Part shown: positions 18,898 to 28,097 of the stretch, piece after piece | Layout: every line of letters begins with the position of its first letter | Position numbering within the stretch: position 1 is the first letter of the stretch | Assembly (NCBI GenBank): GCA_027488845.1 | Contig: JAIYBC010000042.1 | Location: forward strand, 62,001 to 126,000 | Direction: 5' to 3' | Length of the DNA: 64,000 bases | Origin: Verrucomicrobiales bacterium | GTDB lineage: Bacteria > Verrucomicrobiota > Verrucomicrobiia > Limisphaerales > UBA9464 | Notes under the pieces: model-generated | The model's input: the letters and a program-made list of their open reading frames with translations, nothing else | Databases searched by the model: none | What the model was told of the DNA's origin: nothing | Made by a program: the position numbers and the translations under genes

Positions 18898-21567
18898 ATG
18901 AAGCCCCTGAATTGGATCCTCGGCCTCGCCGTGGGAGGACTGGCCGGCCTCCCCGCCTCCGCGGCCGGTGCCGCGGACCGCCCCCTCCACGTGCTCCACC
19001 TCGGCCCGGTTCCCGCCGCCACCGGCGGCCGCGGTCCGGACGCCCGCACCAACTACGCCTACCTGCCCGGACAGACCCTCGCGCCGGAGGCGATCCTCTT
19101 CGACCACGTCACCTCGCCCACGAACCTCACCGAGGTCCAGTTGCGCCACTACGACGCCGTCGTCCAGACGCTGCCGGACTCCGGCCTCGACGGGACGCGG
19201 CGCGCTTGGCTCGAAGGGTTCCGGAAGTCGGGCAAGGGCTGGATCCAGTCCGCCGACGGCACACGCCCCACGGACGCCGCACTCCGCTCCGCCGTGTTGG
19301 AGTCGGTCCCCAAGGAAGCGAAGTCCGCCTGGGAGTCCTCGCTGGCCGCACGCCCGCCGCTCCGTCGTCTCCCCGGCGAGGTGCCCAACTACGAGCGCCG
19401 CCCGCAACCGGTCGGCTACCAGGAGCCGCTCTCCCCCGAGGACAGCATCCGCTACACGCAGGTGCCCGCCGACTTCGAGCTGAAGCTGTTCGCCGCCGAA
19501 CCGGACGTGGTGAAGCCGATCTGGATCGCCTGGGACGAACGCGGCCGCGCCTGGGTGGTCGAGGCCAAGGACTACCCCCACGGCCTCGTGCCCGAAGGCC
19601 AGCCCGGCAAGGCCGACGTCAAGATCTGCGAGGACACCGACGGCGACGGCCGCGCGGACCGGTTCACCGTCTTCGCCGAAGGCCTCAACCTCGCCACCTC
19701 CCTCGTCTTCGTCGACGGCGGCGTGCTCGTCTCGCAAGCGCGCCACATGCTCTTCCTCCAGGACACCGACGGCGACGACAAGGCCGACGTCCGGCGCACG
19801 GTCCTGCCCGGCTGGGGCGTCGGCGACTCGCACGCGATGCAGGGCAGCCTCACCCGCGGCTTCGACAACTGGCTCTACGGCGCGGTCGGCTACTCGAACT
19901 TCCGCGGCCAGGTGGCCGGAAGGAACATCGACTTCGGACAGGGCGTCTTCCGGTTCAAGGCCGACGGTTCCGCGCTCGAGTTCCTCCACCAGTACAACAA
20001 CAACACCTGGGGCCTCGGACTCAACGCCCACGGCGACGTCTTCGGCTCCACCGCCAACGGCAACCCGAGCTTCTACGGCTACCTGCCCGCCCACATCCTC
20101 AACCCGACCCAGCCCGGACCCGGACGTCGTGGTGGCGGCGGTGGCGGCGGTTTCCGGCCCGGCTACCGGCTCGACGGCGACAACTCCCCGGAGGCCGACA
20201 CCCGGAACGTCCGCCGGCTGCCTTCCGCCAAGTCGCTCGCGCCGGGAATGCGGATGCACCCGAACACGCCGAACGTCCGCATGGTGGACAACTTCGGCGG
20301 CTACACCGCCGCGGCCGGCCACACCTTCATGGTCAGCGACGCCCTCCCGGCCCGCCTCCAGGGCAAGGCCCTCGTGACCGAACCCACCGCGAAGATCATC
20401 GGGATCATGGACATCCGCCCCGACGGCGGCGGGTACCGCGCCGAGGACGGCTTCAACCTGCTCGCCAGCACCGACGAATGGATGTCCCCCGTGCACGCCG
20501 ACGTCGGCCCGGATGGCGCGGTCTGGGTGCTCGACTTCTACAGCTTCGTCATCCAGCACAACCCCACCCCGAACGTCCGGTCCGCCGGCGTCGAGGCGAC
20601 CACCGGCCTTGGCGGCGCCTACAAGACCGCCAACGACCTCCGCGACCAGACCCACGGGCGCATCTACCGCATCGTCTGGAAGGACGGCCCGCGGAGTCCC
20701 ATCCGCTCCCTCGCCTCCGCGTCTCCCGAGACCCTTGTCGCCGCACTCGACAGCGGAAACCGGTTCTGGAGCCAGACCGCCCAACGCCTCGTCGTCGACC
20801 GGCAGCAGTCGCAGCCCGCCCCGGCATTGAGGAAACGGGTGCGTTCCGGGACCGGTGGAACCGGCGCCATCCACGCCTTGTGGTCACTGGCAGGCATCGG
20901 CGCCCTCGACGCCGAGACCCACCGGAAGGCGCTGCTCGACCGGGATCCCGCCGTCCGCCGCAATGCCGTCCGAGCGCTCCCGACCAACGAGGTCGGCCGC
21001 CAGCTGTTCTTCAGCAGCCCGGTCGTCCAGGACCCCGACCTCGTCACCCGCCAGGCCGCCTTCGCCAAGCTGCTCGAGTTCCCGACGGCCCCCGAGATCC
21101 GAACCGTGGTCGCCCAACTCCAACGCGTCCCCGCCAACACCGGCGATCCGTTCCTCAACGACACGCTCACGCTGCTCGGCCGCATCCACAAGGTGGACGG
21201 CGTCGGCGAGAACGAGGTGGCCGTCTCCACCGGCGACCCCAAGCGCGGCGAGGCGCTGTTCTACGAAAGCCCGACCGCCGCCTGCGCGGCCTGCCACACG
21301 GCCAACGGCCGCGGCGGCGACGTCGGGCCGATCCTCGACGGCATCGCCGTCCGCGCCGACAAGGCCTACATCCTCGAGAGCCTCATGGACCCCAACGCGA
21401 AGTTCGCCAAGGGCTTCGAGAACCTCGAGATCTCCCCGATGCCGCCCCTCGGCGCCATCCTCAAGGAACAGGAACTGGCGGACGTCCTGGCGTTCCTCGC
21501 GACGCTCACCCGTCCGCCCAAGGACGGAAACACGGTGCCGGTGCGCAAGACGGAGGACTACGAATGA
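18898..21567 (+). CDS. PVC-type membrane-bound dehydrogenase with C-terminal CxxCH heme-binding domain
   Basis: 889 residues with an N-terminal signal sequence (WILGLAVGGLAGLPASAAGAA). Residues about 25-150 look like a worn ThuA-type module (PLHVLHLGP, LRHYDAVVQTLPDSG). Residues about 185-600 are the beta-propeller of the 'putative membrane-bound dehydrogenase' family (WDERGRAWVVEAKDYPHG, DTDGDGRADRFTVFAEGLN), with a glycine-only linker near 415. Armadillo-like repeats follow, and the C-terminus has a single c-type heme site CAACH (residue about 798) with NGRGGDVGP and a distal methionine candidate in SLMDPN. The family is nearly confined to Planctomycetes and Verrucomicrobia and is thought to oxidise sugars in the periplasm. 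It is coupled by a 4-nt overlap to the next gene. Confidence 0.88.
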   Translation: MKPLNWILGLAVGGLAGLPASAAGAADRPLHVLHLGPVPAATGGRGPDARTNYAYLPGQTLAPEAILFDHVTSPTNLTEVQLRHYDAVVQTLPDSGLDGTRRAWLEGFRKSGKGWIQSADGTRPTDAALRSAVLESVPKEAKSAWESSLAARPPLRRLPGEVPNYERRPQPVGYQEPLSPEDSIRYTQVPADFELKLFAAEPDVVKPIWIAWDERGRAWVVEAKDYPHGLVPEGQPGKADVKICEDTDGDGRADRFTVFAEGLNLATSLVFVDGGVLVSQARHMLFLQDTDGDDKADVRRTVLPGWGVGDSHAMQGSLTRGFDNWLYGAVGYSNFRGQVAGRNIDFGQGVFRFKADGSALEFLHQYNNNTWGLGLNAHGDVFGSTANGNPSFYGYLPAHILNPTQPGPGRRGGGGGGGFRPGYRLDGDNSPEADTRNVRRLPSAKSLAPGMRMHPNTPNVRMVDNFGGYTAAAGHTFMVSDALPARLQGKALVTEPTAKIIGIMDIRPDGGGYRAEDGFNLLASTDEWMSPVHADVGPDGAVWVLDFYSFVIQHNPTPNVRSAGVEATTGLGGAYKTANDLRDQTHGRIYRIVWKDGPRSPIRSLASASPETLVAALDSGNRFWSQTAQRLVVDRQQSQPAPALRKRVRSGTGGTGAIHALWSLAGIGALDAETHRKALLDRDPAVRRNAVRALPTNEVGRQLFFSSPVVQDPDLVTRQAAFAKLLEFPTAPEIRTVVAQLQRVPANTGDPFLNDTLTLLGRIHKVDGVGENEVAVSTGDPKRGEALFYESPTAACAACHTANGRGGDVGPILDGIAVRADKAYILESLMDPNAKFAKGFENLEISPMPPLGAILKEQELADVLAFLATLTRPPKDGNTVPVRKTEDYE

Positions 21568-22196
21568 ACATCCGACCACTCCACCCCCTCTTGGCCGCCC
21601 TGGCCCTCCTGGCGTCGTGGACGCATGCCGTCGCGGCCGACGACGTTCCCGGCATCGACGCCAAGGGCTACGTCCGCAACTGGGTGATGCTCGCCCCGAT
21701 CCCGCTGCCGGAAGGCGCCCCCACCGGCGACCTGCTGATGCGCGACCAGGTGCCCGGCGAGGCCACGCTGAAGCCGAAGGCCGGCGACCGCGTCACCGTC
21801 CGCGGCAAGGAACTCGCCTGGCGCGACGTCTCCGCGAAGACCAACTTCATGGACTTCAACGAGGCGCTCGACTCCCTCAACGACCGCTCCGGCGGCTACG
21901 TCGTCGCCTACGTCGAAGCCCCGGCCGAGACGCCCGACGTCATGGTCTCCGTCGGCAGCAACGACCAGGGACGCCTCTACTTCAACGGCGTCGACATCTA
22001 CGCCTGGACCGAGGCCCGGCCGCTCGTGGTGGACGCCGACAAGGGCAAGGTGAGGCTCCGCAAGGGGATCAACGTCTTCGTCTTCAAGGTCCTCAACGAG
22101 TCCAACAGCTGGCAGGCCTCGCTGCGTCTCACCGACCTCGCCGGCAAGCCGCTCCCCGGCCTCCGTGTCCTCCGGACCCCGACTCCCACGCCATGA
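21564..22196 (+). CDS. Exported 210-residue beta-rich protein in the xylan operon
   Basis: 210 residues from ATG 21564, overlapping the upstream stop by 4 nt. Signal peptide MNIRPLHPLLAALALLASWTHAVA. The mature part includes NWVMLAPIPLP, LAWRDVSAKTNFMDFN, GGYVVAYVEAP, VSVGSNDQGRLYFNGVDIY and KGINVFVFKVLNESNSWQASLRL, a pattern seen in sugar-binding jelly-roll modules that bring acidic and aromatic residues to a flat face. No catalytic motif. A carbohydrate-binding or enzyme-partner role is inferred from its position between the cytochrome dehydrogenase and the xylanase. Confidence 0.7.
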   Translation: MNIRPLHPLLAALALLASWTHAVAADDVPGIDAKGYVRNWVMLAPIPLPEGAPTGDLLMRDQVPGEATLKPKAGDRVTVRGKELAWRDVSAKTNFMDFNEALDSLNDRSGGYVVAYVEAPAETPDVMVSVGSNDQGRLYFNGVDIYAWTEARPLVVDADKGKVRLRKGINVFVFKVLNESNSWQASLRLTDLAGKPLPGLRVLRTPTPTP

Positions 22197-23467
22197 ACCG
22201 GACTTCCTTCGCCCTTCTCCTCGCCGTGCTGCTTCCGGCCGCCTTGGCTGCCGAACCGACGCCGTCGCTGAAGGACGTGTTCCGCGACCACTTCCTGGTC
22301 GGCACCGCGCTCAACCGAAGCCACGTCGGCGGGGCCCCGTTCCGCCGTACCCCGGAGCAGGTCGCCACCGAGGTGGCCCTGGTGAAGGCGCAGTTCAACC
22401 AGGTCACCGCGGAGAACGACATGAAGTGGCAGCTGATCCATCCCCGCGAGGGACGGGACGGCTACTACTTCACCGGCGCGGACGCCCTCGTGGACTTCGC
22501 CGTCTCCAACCGCATGGAGGTCGTCGGCCACACCCTGGTCTGGCACAGCCAGACCCCGAACTGGGTCTTCGCCGGCACCAATCCCGCCCCGGTCGTCCCG
22601 AAGGCCGTTCCCTCGGCTCCGACCAATTCCGCCGCGGTCGCCATCGCCGGCACCAACTCCACGGGCACCAACGCATCCGGCCGCCCCCGGCCCGGCCCGG
22701 GCTTCGGCGCCGGCTTCGGCCGCTACGACGGCCCGCGCGCCTCCCGCGAGGAACTGCTCGCCCGCATGCGCGAACACATCCACACCGTCGTCGGCCGCTA
22801 CAAGGGACGCGTGAAGACCTGGGACGTCGTCAACGAGGCCATCGCCGACGGCAACGGCACGAACGTGCTGCGCAGCTCGCTGTGGTCCGAGATCATCGGT
22901 CCCGACTTCATCGCCCACGCGTTCCGCTTCGCCCACGAGGCGGATCCCGACGCCGTCCTCCGCTACAACGACTACAGCCTCGAGAACCCCGTGAAGCGGG
23001 CGAAGCTCCTGACCCTGGTCCGCTCCCTCAAGGAACAGGGCGTGCCGATCCACGCCATCGGCTCACAGGCCCACGTCAACGTCGGCATGACCTTCGAGAC
23101 CATGGACCAGACCCTCTCCGAACTCGCCTCGCTCGGACTCCCCATCCACATCACCGAACTCGACGTCAACGGCGCCCAAGGCGGACAGCGGACCACCGGT
23201 GCCGACGTCTCGGCCAACGCGGCCGCCACCCAGGGCGGGCTCGTCTCCGATGCCGACAAACGGCTCGCCTACGCCTACGCCGGGATCTTCCGCGCCTTCC
23301 TGAAGCACCGCCAGTCGGTGCGCATGGTCACCCTCTGGGGCGTCAACGACGCCGTCTCCTGGCGGGCCAACGGCAGGCCGCTGCCCTTCGACGGCGACAA
23401 CCGTCCCAAGCCCGCCTTCGAAGCCATCCTGTCCACCGCCAAGGACCTCCCCGCGCCCCGTCGCTGA
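22193..23467 (+). CDS. GH10 endo-beta-1,4-xylanase
   Basis: 424 residues from ATG 22193, overlapping the previous stop by 4 nt. Signal peptide MNRTSFALLLAVLLPAALAA. The GH10 TIM barrel shows TAENDMKW, VVGHTLVWHSQTPNW, the acid/base glutamate in WDVVNEAIADG and the nucleophile glutamate in HITELDVNG, plus LWGVNDAVSW. Between beta-strand 3 and the next helix there is an extra 50-60-residue insertion rich in Asn, Thr, Ala, Pro and Gly (about residues 128-180), longer than in typical GH10 enzymes. It cuts internal beta-1,4 links of xylan and probably acts with the two esterases of the same operon. Confidence 0.93.
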   Translation: MNRTSFALLLAVLLPAALAAEPTPSLKDVFRDHFLVGTALNRSHVGGAPFRRTPEQVATEVALVKAQFNQVTAENDMKWQLIHPREGRDGYYFTGADALVDFAVSNRMEVVGHTLVWHSQTPNWVFAGTNPAPVVPKAVPSAPTNSAAVAIAGTNSTGTNASGRPRPGPGFGAGFGRYDGPRASREELLARMREHIHTVVGRYKGRVKTWDVVNEAIADGNGTNVLRSSLWSEIIGPDFIAHAFRFAHEADPDAVLRYNDYSLENPVKRAKLLTLVRSLKEQGVPIHAIGSQAHVNVGMTFETMDQTLSELASLGLPIHITELDVNGAQGGQRTTGADVSANAAATQGGLVSDADKRLAYAYAGIFRAFLKHRQSVRMVTLWGVNDAVSWRANGRPLPFDGDNRPKPAFEAILSTAKDLPAPRR

Positions 23468-23528
23468 GCCGTTCCGGATGGATTCCGGGTTGGAATCCGA
23501 CGCCGGCCAAAGGTTCACTCCGAAACCC

Positions 23529-24929
23529 ATGATCCCCGTGTCCCTCCTCCGTCGTGTCGCGATCCTCGTCGCGTCCGCGGCGATCTGCTGTCACCTCGCC
23601 CCGGCCCACGCCGCCGGCCTGAAGAAGACCGTCCTGGTCACCGACGCCCGGAACCCGATGCAGGTCGAGGTGCTCGCCGACGGGCGCCTGATCTACGCCG
23701 AGCGCGGTGGCGCGGTGAAGCTGTGGAACCCGGCCACGAAGACCTCCGAGGTGGTCTGGCAGCGGGACGTCGAGGCCCGCAACAACAGCGCCACCCCGGC
23801 CACCGGGGGCGCCTGGGAGGCCGGCCTGCTGGGTCTCGCCGTCGATCCCGCCTTCGCCCGCAACGCGTGGGTGTACCTCTACTACTCGCCCCGGGGCGGG
23901 AAGGAGTTCCACGTCTCCCGCCTGACCCTCTCCGGAAGCCCCGCGAAGCTCGCCGACGAGAAGATCCTCCTGACCATCCCGGTCGACCTCGAGGTCTGCT
24001 GCCACTACGCCGGCGGACTCGGCTTCGACGGACACGGCAACCTGCTCGTCGCCACCGGCGACAACACCGTGGGCTTCGAGAGCGACGCCTTCGCCCCGAC
24101 CGACTACCGCGAAGGCCGCCGCCTCTTCGATTCCGCGCGGTCCGCGGGCAACTCCAACGATCTCCGCGGGAAGATCCTCCGGGTCCACCCCGAACCCGAC
24201 GGCTCCGTCACCATCCCCAAGGGGAACCTCTTCCCGCCCGGAACCCCGTCCACCCGGCCCGAGATCTACGTCATGGGCTGCCGCAACCCGTGGCGGTTCT
24301 CCGTCGATGCGAAGTCCGACACGCTCTACTTCGGGGACGTCGGCCCCGACGCCGCGGCGGCCACCGAGGCCCGCGGTCCCGCCGGCTTCGACGAGTTCAA
24401 CCGCACCAGGACGGCGGGCAATTTCGGCTGGCCCTTCCTGCTCGCCGACAACCGCCCCTATCGGCAGTTCGACTTCGCCACCAGGCAGTCGGGGCCGGCG
24501 CAGGACCCCGCGAAGCCGCTGAACCTGTCGCCCAACAACACCGGCCCGAAGGAACTGCCGCCCGCGCAGCCGGCCTGGATGTTCTACCCGGCCGGGCCGT
24601 CCTCGCGGTTCCCTCTGTTCGGCAGCGGTGGACGCTCCGCTGCGGCAGGACCGGTCTACCACTTCGACCCCAAGCTCGCCTCCGCCAGCCGCCTGCCCGC
24701 CGAGTACGACAACGCCCTCTTCCTCTACGAGTGGATGCGCAACTGGATCGTCGTGGTGAAGCTCGACGCCCAGGGCGAACGCGTGGAGATCGCCCGCTTC
24801 GCGCCCGAACTGACCTTCAAGCGTCCCACCGACCTCAAGATCGGAGCCGACGGCGCCCTCTACGTGATCGAGTTCGGCACCGGCTGGGAGAACAACGCCG
24901 ACGCCCAGATCGTCCGCGTCGAACCCTGA
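23529..24929 (+). CDS. Secreted glucose/sorbosone dehydrogenase-like protein (PQQ-type beta-propeller)
   Basis: 466 residues from ATG 23529; an upstream in-frame start at 23478 would put 17 polar residues before the signal peptide. The signal peptide is RRVAILVASAAICCHLAPAHA. The propeller begins with ARNPMQVEVLADGRLIYAERGG and has GLLGLAVDPAF, LGFDGHGNLLVATGDN, NDLRGKILRVHPEPDG and RNPWRFSVD, the GSDH repeat pattern that carries PQQ and calcium ligands in active enzymes. Whether this copy binds PQQ cannot be judged. It lies 61 nt after the xylanase and may belong to the same degradation programme. Confidence 0.82.
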   Translation: MIPVSLLRRVAILVASAAICCHLAPAHAAGLKKTVLVTDARNPMQVEVLADGRLIYAERGGAVKLWNPATKTSEVVWQRDVEARNNSATPATGGAWEAGLLGLAVDPAFARNAWVYLYYSPRGGKEFHVSRLTLSGSPAKLADEKILLTIPVDLEVCCHYAGGLGFDGHGNLLVATGDNTVGFESDAFAPTDYREGRRLFDSARSAGNSNDLRGKILRVHPEPDGSVTIPKGNLFPPGTPSTRPEIYVMGCRNPWRFSVDAKSDTLYFGDVGPDAAAATEARGPAGFDEFNRTRTAGNFGWPFLLADNRPYRQFDFATRQSGPAQDPAKPLNLSPNNTGPKELPPAQPAWMFYPAGPSSRFPLFGSGGRSAAAGPVYHFDPKLASASRLPAEYDNALFLYEWMRNWIVVVKLDAQGERVEIARFAPELTFKRPTDLKIGADGALYVIEFGTGWENNADAQIVRVEP

Positions 24930-25165
24930 CTCCGACTCAGCGCCCCAGCGCGCCCCGACGCCCGGAGACGTCCGGGCGCGGAAGCGTTTCAGGGCCGTGA
25001 AGGCGGCCGGGATCGTGATCCGGCTGGCTTCTCCCCTGTGGAACGGTCGCCGTTTGCTCCGGCGGGTTCACGCCCTGCCGGACCCAGGCCCTCGTTCGAA
25101 GGATTCGGCACACGGGATTTGACTCACGAAGGCCCGTGGACAGAGCCTGTCACACCCGTTCCAAG

Positions 25166-26725
25166 ATGACTTCCCGACACCTGACCTGGCCCTCCCTGAC
25201 GTCCGCCGGACGGGACGTCCCGGCGGGCATCGTCGTCTTCCTGGTCGCACTGCCCCTTTGCCTCGGCATCGCCCTCGCATCGGGAGCGCCGCTGTTCTCC
25301 GGGGTCATCTCCGGCATCGTGGCCGGACTGGTCGTCTCCCTGTTGTCCGGATCGGAACTCAGCGTCAGCGGTCCCGCCGCCGGCCTTGCCGTGGTCGTCC
25401 TGGCCGCCATCAAGGGCCTCGGCTTCGAGGCCTTCGCACTGGCCGTCGTCCTCTCCGGCATGCTCCAGGTCGCCTTCGGCTTCCTCCGCGTCGGCGTGGT
25501 CGGCGACTACATCCCCAACGGCGTCATCAAGGGCATGCTCGCCGCCATCGGCGTCGTCATCATCCTCAAGCAGCTGCCCCACGCCCTCGGCGACGACCAC
25601 GACTTCGAGGGCGACAACGCCTTCGAGCAGCCCGACGGCAGGAACACCTTCAGCGAGATCCTCGAGGCCGTCCTGCGGCTGAGTCCCGGCGCCATCCTCA
25701 TCACCCTCTGCTGCCTCGGCCTGCTCCTCTTCTGGGAGACGCCCCTCCGCCGTCGCATCCATTGGACCTCGGTGATCCCCGGCCCGCTCGTCTGCGTGCT
25801 GCTTGGAACCGGTCTCAACGAACTCTACGGGGTGGTCGCACCCGCTTGGAAACTGACCGCCGAGAACGGCCACCTCGTGAGCCTGCCGGTCATGGATTCC
25901 TTCAGGGGGTTCCTCGGCGCCTTCAGCCTGCCCGCGTTCGGGCAGATCGGCCGGTTCGAGGTCTGGACCACCGCCGTCACCATCGCCGTCGTCGGCAGCG
26001 TCGAGACCCTCCTGTGCATCGAGGCCACCGACAAGCTGGACCCCGAGAAGCGGATCTCCGACTCCGACCGCGAGCTGCGCGCCCAGGGCATCGGCAACAT
26101 CCTCTCCGGCCTGCTCGGCGGACTCCCCATCACCTCGGTCATCGTCCGCAGCTCCGCCAACGTCTACGCCGGCGCCCGCACCCGCCTCTCCGCCTTCGTC
26201 CACGGCCTGCTCCTGCTCGTCGCCGCCCTGCTGCTCGCCGGCATCCTCAACCACATCCCCCTCGCCGCCCTCGCCTCCATCCTCCTGCTCGTCGGCTACA
26301 AGCTGTCGTCGTTGAAGATCGTCAAGGAGATGTGGGCCCTCGGCCGGTCCCAGTTCATCCCGTTCGGCGTCACCCTCCTGGCCATCGTCTTCACCGACCT
26401 GCTCAAGGGCATCGGCATCGGACTGCTCACCAGCGTCTTCTTCGTCATCCGCTCCAACCACCACGCCGCCATCACGCTCGTCCACCAGGACTCCGACTGG
26501 CTCGTGCGCTTCAACAAGGACGTCTCCTTCATCCACAAGGCCGAGCTCAAGCGCCGCCTCAGCGAGATTCCCGACCGCTCCAACGCCATCATCGACGGCA
26601 ACAAGGCGCTCTACATCGACCACGACATCTACGACACGTTGAAGGAATTCGAGACCGCGGCCTCCTTTCGCGGTATCAAGGTCGCGTACTACAACATCTT
26701 CGGTAAGGAGATCACCCGGCACTGA
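25166..26725 (+). CDS. SulP-family anion (bicarbonate/sulfate) transporter
   Basis: 519 residues from ATG 25166; a GTG at 25136 would add 10 residues. It has the SulP core: DVPAGIVVFLVALPLCLGIALASG, the SGPAAGLAVVVLAAI signature, YIPNGVIKGMLAAIGVVIILKQLPHALG and about ten membrane segments, then a short C-terminal region (about 435-515) that resembles a reduced STAS domain (DWLVRFNKDVSFIHKAELKRRLSEIP, IDGNKALYIDHDIYDTLKEF). The next gene, 30 nt downstream, is a beta-carbonic anhydrase, a pairing found for bicarbonate uptake systems of the SulP class. Transport of bicarbonate is therefore the favoured guess over sulfate. Confidence 0.88.
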   Translation: MTSRHLTWPSLTSAGRDVPAGIVVFLVALPLCLGIALASGAPLFSGVISGIVAGLVVSLLSGSELSVSGPAAGLAVVVLAAIKGLGFEAFALAVVLSGMLQVAFGFLRVGVVGDYIPNGVIKGMLAAIGVVIILKQLPHALGDDHDFEGDNAFEQPDGRNTFSEILEAVLRLSPGAILITLCCLGLLLFWETPLRRRIHWTSVIPGPLVCVLLGTGLNELYGVVAPAWKLTAENGHLVSLPVMDSFRGFLGAFSLPAFGQIGRFEVWTTAVTIAVVGSVETLLCIEATDKLDPEKRISDSDRELRAQGIGNILSGLLGGLPITSVIVRSSANVYAGARTRLSAFVHGLLLLVAALLLAGILNHIPLAALASILLLVGYKLSSLKIVKEMWALGRSQFIPFGVTLLAIVFTDLLKGIGIGLLTSVFFVIRSNHHAAITLVHQDSDWLVRFNKDVSFIHKAELKRRLSEIPDRSNAIIDGNKALYIDHDIYDTLKEFETAASFRGIKVAYYNIFGKEITRH

Positions 26726-26755
26726 CCCGGCGGTCCACCCCGGAAGACCAATCTC

Positions 26756-27391
26756 ATGGACACCTACAAGCGGCTCCTCCTGAACAACAAGGCCTGGGTC
26801 GAGGACAAGCTCCACCTGCGCCCGGACTTCTTCACCCGGTCCTCCAGCGACCAGAAGCCCGAGTTCCTCTGGATCGGCTGCTCCGACAGCCGCGTGCCCG
26901 CGGAGGAGATCACCGGCGTCGAGCCCGGCGAGCTCTTCGTCCACCGCAACATCGCCAACCTCGTCATCCACACCGACTTCAACATGCTCAGCGTCGTCCA
27001 GTACGCCGTGGAGGTGCTGAAGGTGAAGCACATCATCGTGTGCGGACACTACGGTTGCGGGGGCATCAAGACCGCCCTCGGGCGCCAGCACCTGGGCCTG
27101 ATCAACAAGTGGCTGCGCTACATCAAGGACGTCTACCGCCTGCACCGCGCCGAGCTCGACGCCATCCCCGACGAGGCCCGCCGCTACGAACGCCTGATCG
27201 AGCTGAACGTCGACGAACAGGTCCACCACCTCGCCGAACTCTCGTTCGTCCAACGCGCCTGGCAGAAGGAACAACGTCCGATGATCCACGGCTGGATCTA
27301 CGACATCCACACCGGCCAGCTGAAGCAGACGACCAAGATCGATCCGGGCCAGCTTCCTGACAGCATCTATTCCTACGAGTTCACCGACTGA
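26756..27391 (+). CDS. can: Beta-class carbonic anhydrase
   Basis: 211 residues. The zinc ligands are Cys in [12 protein letters not shown] (near residue 42), and His and Cys in CGHYGCGGI (near residue 98). The Asp-Arg dyad is in [20 protein letters not shown] and the [13 protein letters not shown] tail are typical of the E. coli Can type. It interconverts CO2 and bicarbonate in the cytosol. Placed 30 nt downstream of the SulP transporter, it probably keeps imported bicarbonate in balance or supplies carboxylating enzymes. Confidence 0.93.
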   Translation: MDTYKRLLLNNKAWVEDKLHLRPDFFTRSSSDQKPEFLWIGCSDSRVPAEEITGVEPGELFVHRNIANLVIHTDFNMLSVVQYAVEVLKVKHIIVCGHYGCGGIKTALGRQHLGLINKWLRYIKDVYRLHRAELDAIPDEARRYERLIELNVDEQVHHLAELSFVQRAWQKEQRPMIHGWIYDIHTGQLKQTTKIDPGQLPDSIYSYEFTD

Positions 27392-27430
27392 CGGTTGGCC
27401 ACGGAGACAAGGGGGAGGAGTTTCTTTGGT

Positions 27431-27477
27431 CCGTTGCCCGTTGCCCGTTGCCCGTTGCCGCAGCTGCCCAGCTGCGG
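27431..27477. repeat. 7-bp minisatellite (CCGTTGC) joined to an 8-bp-stem hairpin repeat
   Basis: Four copies of CCGTTGC in tandem at 27431-27457, followed at 27458-27477 by a perfect hairpin CCGCAGCT/AGCTGCGG with loop GCCC. The hairpin belongs to the second palindrome family also found at 40750, 43651 and 43813. The rest of 27392-28097 (706 nt) holds another hairpin at 28016 and one possible small gene. Confidence 0.8.
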
Positions 27478-27803
27478 TCCCCGCATCCCACACTTCTCCC
27501 CGCTCCCTTCTCCCTGCTCAAAGCCCGCGCTCTTCCCCGTAGCCTCAGGCGCCACCCCTGGGAGCTCCCCATTCACTCCCGTTCCAGCCATCGCCACAGG
27601 AAACCGAACACGTCATCCGTGATTCGTGGGGGAAACACCCCATGGGAGTGCCCGTCGTTCCGCGGTCAGGATGGGCACGTGGGAGACATCCCCAGGTCTT
27701 GGGACCGCGTCCACCCGAGTCCGCATCGGAATCGTCCCGTAGCCCGGGGAGCCGATGTCGACGCGACGGACGGCTTCCGGACCGACGCCTCCCGAATCCA
27801 CCC

Positions 27804-27986
27804 ATGAAGACCCCAGGAAGCAAGACCCGCCCGCCCCACGCCATCCAGCCCGCCCCCGCGGCACCGGCCCGGCCCAAGCCCGCAGTCCGCGGTGGCCGCG
27901 CCTCCTCCCGCTCCCGGGACATCCGCGAGGACCGCGGAACCCGCCAGATCAAGAACTCCGCCAACCCGCGGACACTTCCCATCTGA
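27804..27986 (+). CDS. Possible small basic protein (60 residues)
   Basis: Starts ATG 27804 and ends at TGA 27984-27986. The sequence is rich in Lys, Arg, Pro and Ala (KTPGSKTRPPHAIQ, RPKPAVRGG, IKNSANPRTLPI) with no hydrophobic core, so it would be a disordered, perhaps nucleic-acid-binding peptide. No ribosome-binding site is evident. It lies alone in a 700-nt intergenic region bordered by hairpin repeats. A chance ORF cannot be ruled out. Confidence 0.3.
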   Translation: MKTPGSKTRPPHAIQPAPAAPARPKPAVRGGRASSRSRDIREDRGTRQIKNSANPRTLPI

Positions 27987-28015
27987 GTGGGGCATCTGTC
28001 GTCTCTCGCCCGTAG

Positions 28016-28035
28016 CCGCAGCTGCCCAGCCGCGG
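28016..28035. repeat. 8-bp-stem hairpin repeat with GCCC loop, one mismatch
   Basis: CCGCAGCT, loop GCCC, AGCCGCGG, with a single A-C mismatch in the stem. It is a slightly worn copy of the hairpin at 27458-27477 and is followed by a similar C/T-rich tail. Confidence 0.65.
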
Positions 28036-28097
28036 GGCGCCATCTCACACTTCTCGCTCCCCGCTCCCGGCTGGATGCTCCCTGCCGCTTACGCCTG

